Under the pieces are notes generated by a model. The model did not search any database, was not told the DNA's origin, and saw only the letters and a list, made by a program, of their open reading frames with translations. A program made the translations under genes and the position numbers. DNA of 16,439 nucleotides, from contig ONXP01000011.1 of NCBI GenBank assembly GCA_900321865.1, positions 1 to 16,439 on the forward strand, written 5' to 3'. The DNA is from an uncultured Elusimicrobia bacterium. Its GTDB lineage: Bacteria > RUG730. The stretch's first letter is position 1; each line of letters opens with the position of its first letter. This document shows, one piece after another, positions 8,441 through 15,580 of this stretch.

Positions 8441-8483
8441 ATGGAAATAGCAGTAGGAATTAGAAAAAGAAATATCAATTTTA
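8441..8483 (+). pseudogene. Probable frameshifted start of the HNH gene
   Basis: AAAGGGGG at 8423-8430 is a strong ribosome site ten bases before the ATG at 8441. That ATG opens a frame of only 19 codons (MEIAVGIRKRN..). Removing one G of the GG at 8456-8457 would join it without a break to the HNH frame, reading MEIAVELEKEISILMADEYDE. The stretch ELEKEISILM suits this protein family just before MADEYDE. The original start was therefore probably here, now out of frame by one base. Confidence 0.5.
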
Positions 8484-8762
8484 ATGGCAGACGAATATGA
8501 TGAAATTACTTCTAAAAAAGGAATATATGAATATGTTCTAGGTGGTAATGAAAAATGTTTAAGTATTAGAGCATTTAAAGATAAAGAAAAAGGAAAAGTA
8601 TACGAAAGACAAAAAGGAATATGTTCTAAATGCAAAAAACATTTTGAAATAAACGAAATGGAAGCAGACCATATAACTCCTTGGAGCAAGGGAGGCCATA
8701 CAACTATAGAAAATTGTCAAATGCTATGTAAAAACTGTAATAGAACAAAAAGTGACATTTAA
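8484..8762 (+). CDS. HNH endonuclease domain protein, probable C-terminal remnant
   Basis: This is a 92-aa open frame with a complete HNH nuclease module: CSKCKKHF (CxxC), EADHITPWSKGGHTT with the catalytic Asp-His, ENCQMLCKNCNRTKS (Asn, then CxxC). The two Cys pairs bind structural zinc and the DH pair binds the catalytic metal in this family. The part before it (KKGIYEYVLGGNEKCLSIRAF) resembles what precedes the HNH domain in longer endonucleases with a DUF262/ParB-like N-terminal domain of some 250 residues. That domain is absent here, so this looks like the tail of a decayed gene, although a stand-alone HNH protein cannot be excluded. The ATG at 8484 has no convincing ribosome site; the good one lies upstream of 8441 in another frame. 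The domain call is secure; whether it is expressed is doubtful. Confidence 0.75.
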   Translation: MADEYDEITSKKGIYEYVLGGNEKCLSIRAFKDKEKGKVYERQKGICSKCKKHFEINEMEADHITPWSKGGHTTIENCQMLCKNCNRTKSDI

Positions 8763-8996
8763 ATATAAGTCTCAAAATAAATAATTCATATTTATATTTA
8801 GTAAATTTCTTAAATTCTTTTATAATTTTACTTTTTTATAATTCTTGTTTACTTAAATAATTTTCTAATTTCTATTTCTAAAGAAGCTCTAAAAAAATAT
8901 CTAATTTATAAAATTACAAAAATATTTCTAATACAAGAAAATAATAGAAAAGATTCATAAAATTATATTTTTTTTATTTTCTTTATTGTTTTTTTA

Positions 8997-10010
8997 TTAT
9001 ACTTTTCTCATATATTCAGCAGCAATTTCTGGCTTTATGGGATTTATATAAAACCCGCTTCCTTTTTCAAAACCTTGTATATTATGAAAATCAGGCAGAA
9101 TTTCTATATGCCAATGATAATATGTTTCATATCCCTTAAAATTTTCTTCTTTATATGAAGAATTTATAGGACTATTATGAAATATTAGATTGAAATCAGT
9201 ATTGCCAATAGAATTAAACAATTTATTAAAAATAATTTTCAAAAAATCAGCCAATGAATTTATATTCATTCTATCTATAGAATCAAAATTATGCGAATGA
9301 TTTTTAGGTAAAACACATATTTCAAAAGGAAATCTAGATGCAAAAGGAGAAAAACAAATAAAATCTTTATTTTCATAAATTAATCTAGATTTATCTTTTA
9401 ATTCTTCATTAATTATATCGCAATATATACATCTATCTTTAAAATCAAAATATTTTTTTGCTCCATATAATTCTTCTTCTATGAGTTTAGGAATAATAGG
9501 CATACCCATTATATGAGAATGTAGATGATAAGAAGCACTATAAAGTTGATTTTTGTAAATCATAATATATTTAATTCTAGTATCATTTTTTAAATCATTT
9601 AACCTAGCTTTATATGTTTCTAAAATAAGTTGCAATTGACTAACATCTAATTTATAAATTCTAGAAATATGTATAGGAGTTTCTATAATCCTTTCATGTG
9701 CTCCAAAACCAGAAATAGAATCATAAATTCCTACAAAATTTCTTTTAATAGGAGTTTCTATTTTTAAAAATATATTTTGGTTAGGCACAACTCTAATTTT
9801 CCAATCTTTTTGATTAGCTTTTCTATTAGTATTATTAGATATAGCAAAAATTTCAGTAGGGGTCATAGCTTCATTTCCTTCACAAAATGGACAATTTATA
9901 TCATTTTCTGCATAACCATTATAATTTTCTTTTCTAGTATTTATTGGAATTCTGTCATTCGTAATAATTACAAATCTATTTGTTATTATATCTTTTCTAA
10001 ATTCTGACAT
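8997..10010 (-). CDS. galT: Galactose-1-phosphate uridylyltransferase family protein (GalT-like)
   Basis: This 337-aa protein belongs to the GalT branch of the HIT superfamily. It shows FRKDIITNRFVII at 4-16, the zinc pair CPFC at 40-43, GAHERIIETP at 103-112, the active-site segment YHLHSHIMGMP at 161-171, a second pair CIYC at 194-197 and YYHWHIEILP at 297-306. GalT moves UMP between UDP-glucose and galactose-1-phosphate through a uridylyl-His intermediate; His164 is the expected nucleophile. The motif normally reads HPHxQ. Here it is H-L-H-S-H, with His166 replacing the Gln (human GALT Gln188), which may change activity. ADP-glucose phosphorylase, a related activity in glycogen metabolism, is an alternative given the divergent malQ. 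The ATG has AAAGGAG six bases upstream. No sure terminator is seen in the 234-bp gap beyond its stop. Confidence 0.85.
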   Translation of the reverse strand: MSEFRKDIITNRFVIITNDRIPINTRKENYNGYAENDINCPFCEGNEAMTPTEIFAISNNTNRKANQKDWKIRVVPNQNIFLKIETPIKRNFVGIYDSISGFGAHERIIETPIHISRIYKLDVSQLQLILETYKARLNDLKNDTRIKYIMIYKNQLYSASYHLHSHIMGMPIIPKLIEEELYGAKKYFDFKDRCIYCDIINEELKDKSRLIYENKDFICFSPFASRFPFEICVLPKNHSHNFDSIDRMNINSLADFLKIIFNKLFNSIGNTDFNLIFHNSPINSSYKEENFKGYETYYHWHIEILPDFHNIQGFEKGSGFYINPIKPEIAAEYMRKV

Positions 10011-10016
10011 AATATT

Positions 10017-10023
10017 CTCCTTT
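10017..10023 (-). promoter_or_regulatory. Ribosome binding site of galT
   Basis: On the minus strand AAAGGAG ends six bases before the ATG at 10010-10008. This near-perfect Shine-Dalgarno sequence fixes the start of galT. Confidence 0.8.
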
Positions 10024-10061
10024 TTATTTTAGATATTCAAACAACAGAATATTTATAAACT

Positions 10062-10090
10062 ATAATATAAATATATAAATTTTATGTAAA
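10062..10090 (-). promoter_or_regulatory. Sigma-70-type promoter for galT
   Basis: On the minus strand TTTACA (10090-10085) and TATTAT (10067-10062) are separated by exactly 17 bases. Each differs from consensus by one base. Transcription would start near 10055, giving a leader of about 45 bases that includes the galT ribosome site. In DNA this AT-rich a chance match is possible, but the spacing and location are right. Confidence 0.5.
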
Positions 10091-10097
10091 TTTTACA
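10085..10097. promoter_or_regulatory. Possible operator palindrome over the galT -35 box
   Basis: TGTAAA at 10085-10090 and TTTACA at 10092-10097 form a perfect inverted repeat around one T. It covers the galT -35 hexamer, where a repressor would block RNA polymerase. No regulator gene is nearby and AT-rich palindromes arise easily, so this is only a candidate. Confidence 0.3.
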
Positions 10098-10349
10098 ATT
10101 CTATATATAATAAAATTTTATCAACATTTATAAAAAAAGCATTATAAATAAATACTTTTTTAAATTTTATTAATAAAAAATTATTACATATAAAACTAAA
10201 ATAAATGAAATTTTTAATACAAAATAAACATCAACAAATATATATATTTTATAAAAAGTTAACATAATATCTATTATAGGACGTTGTAAAAAGTTGTTTT
10301 TTAGCTTAAATATTTGTAATTTTTTTTATGATTAAATTTTAGAAACAAC

Positions 10350-10377
10350 ATTAAAGGGTTTCATCCCGTTTGTTAAT
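10350..10377 (+). other. Hairpin-forming element upstream of malQ
   Basis: ATTAA (10350-10354) pairs with TTAAT (10373-10377) and GGG (10356-10358) pairs with CCC (10365-10367), with a 6-base loop TTTCAT. A GGG/CCC pair is striking in such AT-rich surroundings. No T run follows closely, so it is not a simple terminator. It could be a protein site or a leader structure if malQ transcription starts upstream. Confidence 0.3.
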
Positions 10378-10400
10378 CTAGATAAAATAATAAAAATCTT

Positions 10401-10428
10401 TTGATTTCATTTTTATATTTTATAAAAT
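10401..10428 (+). promoter_or_regulatory. Possible malQ promoter
   Basis: TTGATT (10401-10406) and TAAAAT (10423-10428) are 16 bases apart, about 50 bases before the malQ ATG. AAGGA at 10465-10469 would be within the transcript. The match is modest and other AT-rich hexamers nearby could serve instead. Confidence 0.3.
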
Positions 10429-10479
10429 CAATATTATTATTATTTGTTTTTAAATTTTTTATTTAAGGATTTTTTATCA

Positions 10480-12342
10480 ATGAAAAAAGAAGATTTTTTA
10501 AAGCAAAGATCTAGCGGAATAATTTGTCCCTTATTTTCTATAATGTCGAAAAATAGCATCGGAATAGGTGAATTTAGAGATTTAAAATTAGTAATAGATT
10601 GGTGTAAAAATGTAGGCTATTCTGTATTACAGCTTTTACCACTAAATGAAATAGGTTTTGATTTTAGCCCATATTCTTCTATTAGTTCTTTTGCTATTGA
10701 TCCTTTATATTTATCTTTAGATAATATAATAGGTTCTTCTGTAAGTATAATTGGTAAAATCTGTGAAATAAAAAAAAATTTTGATAAAAATTTTAATGAA
10801 AAAAACAATATTTATAGGGTCAATTATTCTATAAAAAATGAAAAATTACTAGTTTTAAAATATATATTTGACAATGATCCAGTTTTAGATTTTTTAGATT
10901 ATCAAAATTATAAAGAAAAAAATGCCAATTGGTTAGACGATTATGCATTGTTTAAAGCTTTAAAGGATGTTTTTAATCAAGATTCTTGGGAAAATTGGCA
11001 GGATAATTTTAAAAATAGAATAAATTTAGAAACATTTTCTAAGGAAAATTCAAAAAGTATAGAATTTTATAAATGGCTTCAATGGCAAATTTTTGTCCAA
11101 TTTAAAGAAATTTTTAATTATGCCCATAAAAATAGTATTTTATTAATGGGAGATGTCCCTTTTTTAGTATCTCGTGATAGTTCTGATGTCTGGGGAAAAA
11201 ATAGAGAGATTTTTGATTTAAATAAAATTGCAGGGTGTCCTCCTGATGCTTATAATGCTTTTGGGCAAAAATGGGGAATGCCCCCTTATAATTGGGAAAA
11301 TTTAGAAAAGAAAAAGTATCAATATTTTTTAGATAAATTTAGGTATATGGAAAATTTTTATGATATTTATAGGATAGATCATGCTCTTGGAGCTTTTAAG
11401 CTTTGGACTATAGATAAAAATGAGCCAGATGAAAATGTTGCACTAAATGGCAAATTTAGCCCAAATGATGAAAATCTTTGGGAAGAGCATGGAAGAAAAA
11501 TTTTATCAATAATTAAAAATTCTAATTCTATGATTCCTACTGCTGAAGATTTAGGTGTAGTTCCTAGTTTTGTATCAAAAGTTTTGAAAGATATGAATAT
11601 CTTAGGAATAGAAGTTGGAAGATGGGCAAAAAATAGAGAAAATGAAACGAAATTTAAGAGTTCTGATGATTTTAAAGAATTATCGGTAGTTATGTCGTCG
11701 GGTCATGATATGTCTAATACTTTATCTTTATGGAAATTTGAATTAGGGACTATAGATGAAACCAGATTTTATAAAATCTTAAAAGATCATAATGTTTTAG
11801 ATGAAAAAATAGAGGTTTTAAAAAAAGCATTGTTTTTAATAGAAAAATCTAAATATGGCAGATTATTATGGAAAAATGAAATATATAATTTAGATATTTT
11901 GAAGGATATTTTATCAAAAGTTTTGAATCTAAATAAAGAAAATTTAAATTTTTATGAGTTATATGATGAATATAAAGAAACATATAACGAAAAATATTCT
12001 TTTTATGTTACTTTTTTGACAGATAAAAATGAATACCAACCTAATTTATTAGACTATTTGCATAAAAAAACAGATAAAGAAGCTGTTTGTGATATGATAT
12101 ACTTTTTATCAAAATCTAAGTCACTACTTTTTTTAAATAATATTTTTGATGTAGCTATTTTGGAAAATATCGATAGACTTAAAGATGAGGAAATTGTTTC
12201 TATGAGAATAAATACTCCTGGCACGATATCAGATAAAAATTGGTCAATAATGCTTCCTTTTTACACAGACAAATTAAAGAATTTGAAAATTAATGACTTT
12301 TTATTAGAAACAAATATAAAAACTAATAGATATAATAAATAA
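10480..12342 (+). CDS. malQ: 4-alpha-glucanotransferase (amylomaltase, GH77)
   Basis: This cytoplasmic enzyme moves alpha-1,4-glucan segments between maltodextrins or glycogen and feeds free glucose to the cell. From the ATG at 10480 it is 620 aa. GH77 motifs run in order: RSSGIICPLFS and SIGIGEF near the N-terminus, LQLLPLN, FSPYSSISSFAIDPLY, GDVPFLVSRDSSDVW, GCPPDAYNAFGQKWGMPPYNW, YRIDHALG with nucleophile Asp300, PTAEDLG with acid/base Glu356, and SSGHDMSNT with Asp410. NTPGTISDKNW lies near the end. The catalytic trio is complete, but Gly replaces the usual Thr/Ser before His409-Asp410. The frame is open from a TTG at 10444; I prefer 10480 because AAGGA sits ten bases before it and homology begins there. 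It diverges from galT and converges with the histidine kinase, with 13 bases between their stops. Confidence 0.93.
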   Translation: MKKEDFLKQRSSGIICPLFSIMSKNSIGIGEFRDLKLVIDWCKNVGYSVLQLLPLNEIGFDFSPYSSISSFAIDPLYLSLDNIIGSSVSIIGKICEIKKNFDKNFNEKNNIYRVNYSIKNEKLLVLKYIFDNDPVLDFLDYQNYKEKNANWLDDYALFKALKDVFNQDSWENWQDNFKNRINLETFSKENSKSIEFYKWLQWQIFVQFKEIFNYAHKNSILLMGDVPFLVSRDSSDVWGKNREIFDLNKIAGCPPDAYNAFGQKWGMPPYNWENLEKKKYQYFLDKFRYMENFYDIYRIDHALGAFKLWTIDKNEPDENVALNGKFSPNDENLWEEHGRKILSIIKNSNSMIPTAEDLGVVPSFVSKVLKDMNILGIEVGRWAKNRENETKFKSSDDFKELSVVMSSGHDMSNTLSLWKFELGTIDETRFYKILKDHNVLDEKIEVLKKALFLIEKSKYGRLLWKNEIYNLDILKDILSKVLNLNKENLNFYELYDEYKETYNEKYSFYVTFLTDKNEYQPNLLDYLHKKTDKEAVCDMIYFLSKSKSLLFLNNIFDVAILENIDRLKDEEIVSMRINTPGTISDKNWSIMLPFYTDKLKNLKINDFLLETNIKTNRYNK

Positions 12343-12355
12343 ATATTTTAAACCA

Positions 12356-13144
12356 TTATTTAGATTTTATTTTTATATTTTTTTTTGATTTATATTTTGG
12401 AAGAGAAAAATAAAAAGTTGTTCCGTAATTTTTTTTAGAATTAAACCAGATTTTGCCAGAATGTTTTTCTATAATTCTTTTAACTATTGCTAGTCCCATT
12501 CCTGTTCCTTCTGTATTTTTTTTGTCTTTTATTCTTGTAAAAAAATTGAATATAAAATTTTTGTATTCTTTTGAAATTCCTATTCCATTGTCTTTTATGT
12601 AAAAAGTATAATTTTCATCAGTTTCTTCTGATAATCCTATTCTAATTTTTAAAATATCCTCATTTTCTTTCCTATATTTTATTGCATTGCCTATGATATT
12701 AACAAAAATATCGGTTAAAAAATTCATAGATCCTAAAACAAAAATTCCTTTTTTTTCTTTAGATATTTGATTTATTTTTAAAAAATCTATATTTATATTT
12801 TTATTTAAAACTAAAACAGATTGCAATCTGTCCAAAGCTAATTTGATAACTTTTATAATATTTACTTTTTTAAATTTTTCGTTTATTTTTTCACATTTAA
12901 AAAGAGAAAAAATATCAGTTATCATAATTTCTATTCTCTTTATACTATCTTTCATTATATCTAAATATTCTCGACCCTTTTCATTTACTTTATCATAATA
13001 AAGTTCATAAAATAAATCTAAAAACCCTTCTAAAGTAAATAAAGGAGTTTTTAAATCATGAAATGCAGAATTTATAAAATTTTCCAAATCTATAATATTA
13101 TTTTTCAGTTTTTCTATTTTTTCTTTGTTTGTTATTCTTGGCAT
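12356..13144 (-). CDS. Sensor histidine kinase core, soluble, no sensor domain
   Basis: This 262-aa protein contains only the kinase core. A short helical lead (residues 1-22) runs into the dimerisation/phosphoacceptor domain with FHDLKTP, phosphorylated His29. The ATPase domain follows, with N box Asn149/Asn153 (VNIIGNAIKY), G1 box DNGIGI (185-190), F box FNFFTRI (199-205) and G2 box GTGMGLAIVKRI (213-224). The C-terminus is a Lys-rich tail. There is no transmembrane segment, PAS, GAF or HAMP domain, so it must be cytoplasmic and take its signal from a partner. All catalytic motifs are present. The core resembles phytochrome-like kinases. No response regulator gene is in the window. The gene diverges from the FUSC-like gene across 80 bases. 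Its ribosome site, AAGAGA, is weak. Confidence 0.9.
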   Translation of the reverse strand: MPRITNKEKIEKLKNNIIDLENFINSAFHDLKTPLFTLEGFLDLFYELYYDKVNEKGREYLDIMKDSIKRIEIMITDIFSLFKCEKINEKFKKVNIIKVIKLALDRLQSVLVLNKNINIDFLKINQISKEKKGIFVLGSMNFLTDIFVNIIGNAIKYRKENEDILKIRIGLSEETDENYTFYIKDNGIGISKEYKNFIFNFFTRIKDKKNTEGTGMGLAIVKRIIEKHSGKIWFNSKKNYGTTFYFSLPKYKSKKNIKIKSK

Positions 13145-13160
13145 AATATTTTAATCTCTT

Positions 13161-13189
13161 TTGACTAATTTTATTAATAAATTTATAAT
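13161..13189 (+). promoter_or_regulatory. Strong sigma-70-type promoter for the FUSC-rsmH operon
   Basis: TTGACT (13161-13166) and TATAAT (13184-13189) are exactly 17 bases apart, one mismatch from consensus overall. Transcription would begin near 13196, about 29 bases before the ATG at 13225. It is the best promoter in the window. It lies within the 80-bp gap shared with the divergent kinase gene. Confidence 0.75.
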
Positions 13190-13224
13190 ATAAAAAAATT
13201 ATTTCAAATAAAAAAACATTAAAT

Positions 13225-13719
13225 ATGTTAGAAAAAAGCAAAATTTCTTTTATTTTTGACAAAAGATTTATAATTTATATTTTCAAATGTATTATAGGTG
13301 TGATATTTACTTATTCTCTTCATTTAAACTTTCCTAAATATAGATTATACTGGATTTTAATATCCTTTGTTTTAGTTCTATCTCCTGACGATTTGGAAAG
13401 CAAAAAATTATCTTTTAATAGAATAAAAGGGAATGTTATTGGTGCAACTTTAGGAATAATATTTTTTTTTATTTCGCCTTTTGGAAATGTTTTTATTGTT
13501 TGTCTTGGAATACTTTCCACAATATTTTTATGTTATTTTTTAAATTTACAAAATGTTATCAGAATGTCACTTTCATCATTTGTGATAGTTATGATATTTC
13601 AAAGAGAAACAAAATCCCCACTCATAGCTATATATAGAATGGCTAGTGTGATTTTGGGATCATTTTTAGCTATTTTTTTAAATACTATTTTTAAAATTTT
13701 TATTAGAGAAAAAAAATGA
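13225..13719 (+). CDS. FUSC-like / aromatic acid exporter-type membrane protein, short form
   Basis: This 164-aa integral membrane protein has about six hydrophobic segments, near residues 15-33, 41-55, 70-85, 87-106, 111-125 and 134-159. The pattern YWILISFVLVLSP, then a charged loop and FNRIKGNVIGATLG, is that of FUSC/ArAE family proteins (fusaric acid or aromatic acid efflux), where a conserved Arg-x-x-Gly helix follows the second segment. Those proteins are usually 300-700 aa, with a cytosolic domain or a second membrane half. Only one membrane unit is present here. Transport of small aromatic acids or cell-envelope molecules is possible, but substrate and activity are unknown. The stop overlaps the rsmH start (ATGA at 13716-13719), so translation is coupled. 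No clear ribosome site precedes its ATG. Confidence 0.7.
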   Translation: MLEKSKISFIFDKRFIIYIFKCIIGVIFTYSLHLNFPKYRLYWILISFVLVLSPDDLESKKLSFNRIKGNVIGATLGIIFFFISPFGNVFIVCLGILSTIFLCYFLNLQNVIRMSLSSFVIVMIFQRETKSPLIAIYRMASVILGSFLAIFLNTIFKIFIREKK

Positions 13720-14636
13720 AACATATTCCAGTTATGTTAAATGAAGTAATAAAAAATTTTGATTTTTCTAGTGAAGAAGAAAGAAATTTTATAGATGCGA
13801 CATTCGGAGCTGGTGGTCATTCAATTGAAATTTTAAAGCATATTAAAAAAGGAAATTTATTTGCTTTTGAAAAAGATAAAAAAAGCTTTGATGAAGCAAA
13901 TAAAAATACAAATTTTACTCAAAAAAATTTTTTTATTTTTAATAAAAGTTATGCATTGATGTCAAAATATATACAAGATTTTCAAGGAAAAATTAATGGT
14001 ATTTTATTTGATTTTGGAGTATCTTCTATGCAACTAGACGAAGTAGATAGAGGTTTTTCTTATAGATATAATGCAAATTTGGATATGCGTTTTGATAAAT
14101 CTCAAACTTTTTCTGCAAAAGATGTAATAAATGGTTATTCTTTGGATAATTTAATTAAAATATTCTTTGACTATGGAGAGGAAAAATTTTCCAAAAAAAT
14201 AGCGAAAAACATTTTAAAAGTTAGAGAAATAAAAAAAATAGAAACAACTTTTGAACTAAGAAATATTATAGAAAAAAGTATTCCAACTTTTGATAAAAAT
14301 CATACTTTATCTAGAATTTTTCAGGCTATAAGAATAGAAGTAAACGATGAATTTAATACTATAAAGTTAGGCCTAAATGAAGCTATAAAAATGTTAAAAC
14401 CAAAAGGCAAAATTATAACAATTTGTTTTCATTCATTAGAGGACAAAATAGTCAAATATTTTTTGAAAGAAAAAGAAAAATCTTGCACCTGCCCCACACA
14501 TTTTCCAATATGTGTATGTAATAAAAAAAAAGAAATAAATATTCTAACCAAAAAACCTATTTTCCCAAAAGAAGAAGAAATTAAAATTAACCCTAGATCT
14601 AGAAGTGCTATTATGAGAATTGCTGAAAAAATATAA
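13716..14636 (+). CDS. rsmH: 16S rRNA (cytosine(1402)-N(4))-methyltransferase RsmH
   Basis: This 306-aa protein matches RsmH (MraW) from end to end. It begins MKHIPVMLNEVI and has the S-adenosylmethionine loop DATFGAGGHS (27-36), ILFDFGVSSMQLD, DRGFSYRYNANLDMRFD, LSRIFQAIRIEVNDE, CFHSLEDKIVKYF and a final NPRSRSAIMRIAEKI. It methylates N4 of C1402 in the decoding centre of 16S rRNA, fine-tuning start codon choice. A Cys-rich stretch (CTCPTHFPICVC, about 257-268) is usual for the family. In most bacteria rsmH sits between mraZ and ftsL in the division and cell-wall cluster. Here it follows a FUSC-like gene and faces a restriction operon, so the cluster is broken up in this genome. Length and motifs are complete. 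Confidence 0.97.
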   Translation: MKHIPVMLNEVIKNFDFSSEEERNFIDATFGAGGHSIEILKHIKKGNLFAFEKDKKSFDEANKNTNFTQKNFFIFNKSYALMSKYIQDFQGKINGILFDFGVSSMQLDEVDRGFSYRYNANLDMRFDKSQTFSAKDVINGYSLDNLIKIFFDYGEEKFSKKIAKNILKVREIKKIETTFELRNIIEKSIPTFDKNHTLSRIFQAIRIEVNDEFNTIKLGLNEAIKMLKPKGKIITICFHSLEDKIVKYFLKEKEKSCTCPTHFPICVCNKKKEINILTKKPIFPKEEEIKINPRSRSAIMRIAEKI

Positions 14637-14723
14637 AATTTTTAATTTATTTTTTTATTTTTGTTTAAAGTTTTTATATTTCTTTTATATCCTATAATTT
14701 TTATTTTAGTACCACTTATTTTT

Positions 14724-15479
14724 TTAATAAAATAAATTGTTAATTTTTTCTGCTAAGTTTTTATAAATTGTTTTAGTTTTGCCTAGTTTTAAGAAATATT
14801 CTTTTAATAAATTTAGTGTTAATTTTTTTGGAAACAATATTGGTAAAATTTCTTTACATATTTCAAAATTACTAAATAATTTTCTATAATAGTTTGTTTC
14901 TAAATCTTTAATTTCTTCAAAAGTTTCTAAAAAATTTTCATCAAAATTAATAGATGGCATATCTGGTATTTCTTCTTTCCACTCCCTTAAATATTTTAAA
15001 ATTTCATCCCACACTTCTACACGATTAATATCAAGCCAAAATTCATTTCCATAACATAATTTAGAATAAATATTGTAATCATTACTAATTTTATTAATTT
15101 CATTTGAATAAAAATTTTTATTTTTTATTAAACTTGGATCAATAAAATACATATATGATTTAATTTGATTTTCTTTATATACTTTAAGTAATTCTATTAT
15201 TTTTTTTTCAAAATTTTTAATTTGTCCTCTTTTTTTAGTAGAATCGTGATCATCTCTAATTTTTTGTTCCATAAAGTATATGTATTTATTATCAGTCCAT
15301 ATTTGATCTAAATCTAAATATTCGTTATTATTTAATTTTATTTTTTTATCTAAATTTTTATAACCTAATTCTAAAAAATATTCTTCAAATAATTTTTGAG
15401 TAGCATCACCAAATCTAATTTCGTTAGATTGAAGTAAATTTTGTAATATTTTTGCTTTTGGTTTTGTAGGTCTAAACAA
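14724..15479 (-). CDS. Type II restriction endonuclease, PD-(D/E)XK type
   Basis: The open frame codes 251 aa from a TTG at 15479. It shows FRPTKPKAKILQNLLQSNEIRFGDATQ at the N-terminus and a nuclease core EYLDLDQIW..YIYFMEQKIRDDHDSTKKRGQ, where Asp58, Glu71 and Lys73 would be the metal-binding D..E-Q-K residues. This pattern is typical of small type II enzymes. I suspect the HpyAII/MboII or HinfI neighbourhood but cannot name the site. It follows the beta-class methyltransferase on the same strand, so the two form a restriction-modification operon. The TTG is probably not the true start: the same frame is open upstream to about 15562 and reads SEYPDRYIGLFRPTKP, which looks coding, but it contains no ATG, GTG or TTG. 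An ATG at 15577 lies in another frame. It converges with rsmH. Confidence 0.75.
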   Translation of the reverse strand: MFRPTKPKAKILQNLLQSNEIRFGDATQKLFEEYFLELGYKNLDKKIKLNNNEYLDLDQIWTDNKYIYFMEQKIRDDHDSTKKRGQIKNFEKKIIELLKVYKENQIKSYMYFIDPSLIKNKNFYSNEINKISNDYNIYSKLCYGNEFWLDINRVEVWDEILKYLREWKEEIPDMPSINFDENFLETFEEIKDLETNYYRKLFSNFEICKEILPILFPKKLTLNLLKEYFLKLGKTKTIYKNLAEKINNLFY

Positions 15480-15577
15480 ACCTATATACCTATCAGGATA
15501 TTCAGAAATTTTTTTTAATAAATCACTTTTTGATTTTTCAAATATTTTATTATTTAAAATATTTTAAAATTTTTCAT
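15480..15577 (-). other. Coding-like 5' extension of the nuclease gene, possible frameshift
   Basis: On the minus strand the nuclease frame stays open from 15479 up to a stop at about 15563-15565, giving about 27 extra codons (..FEKSKSDLLKKISEYPDRYIG) without a standard start. Four bases after the methyltransferase stop, an ATG at 15577-15575 opens MKNFKIF in another frame and stops after seven codons. A one-base change in the A/T runs at about 15560-15572 would join the two into one gene starting at that ATG. Confidence 0.45.
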
Positions 15578-15580
15578 ATT

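Larger units (their letters stand above)
10011..10479. other. Divergent galT-malQ control region, no gene
   Basis: This gap of about 470 bp holds no open frame I can support. It contains the galT promoter and ribosome site on its left and a possible malQ promoter and ribosome site on its right. The middle (10090-10270) is nearly pure A/T. Two less AT-rich islands stand out, near 10278-10306 (GGACGTTGTAAAAAGTTG) and the hairpin at 10350-10377. The length and these islands suggest regulatory sequence shared by two carbohydrate genes. Confidence 0.5.

Noticed and set aside
8348-8689. 113-aa minus-strand open frame
   Set aside because: It is antisense to the HNH domain, which has all metal ligands; no ribosome site and no recognisable family.
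8763-8996. TTCTTGT/ACAAGAA inverted repeat in the gap between HNH and galT
   Set aside because: The seven-base arms are about 90 bases apart in A/T-rich DNA, without a T run in the right place; chance is the simplest reading.
9777-10007. 76-aa plus-strand open frame
   Set aside because: Antisense shadow of the conserved GalT N-terminus, including its CPFC zinc pair.
10444-10479. TTG start giving malQ a 12-residue hydrophobic N-terminus
   Set aside because: AAGGA fits the ATG at 10480, and GH77 similarity begins only after it.
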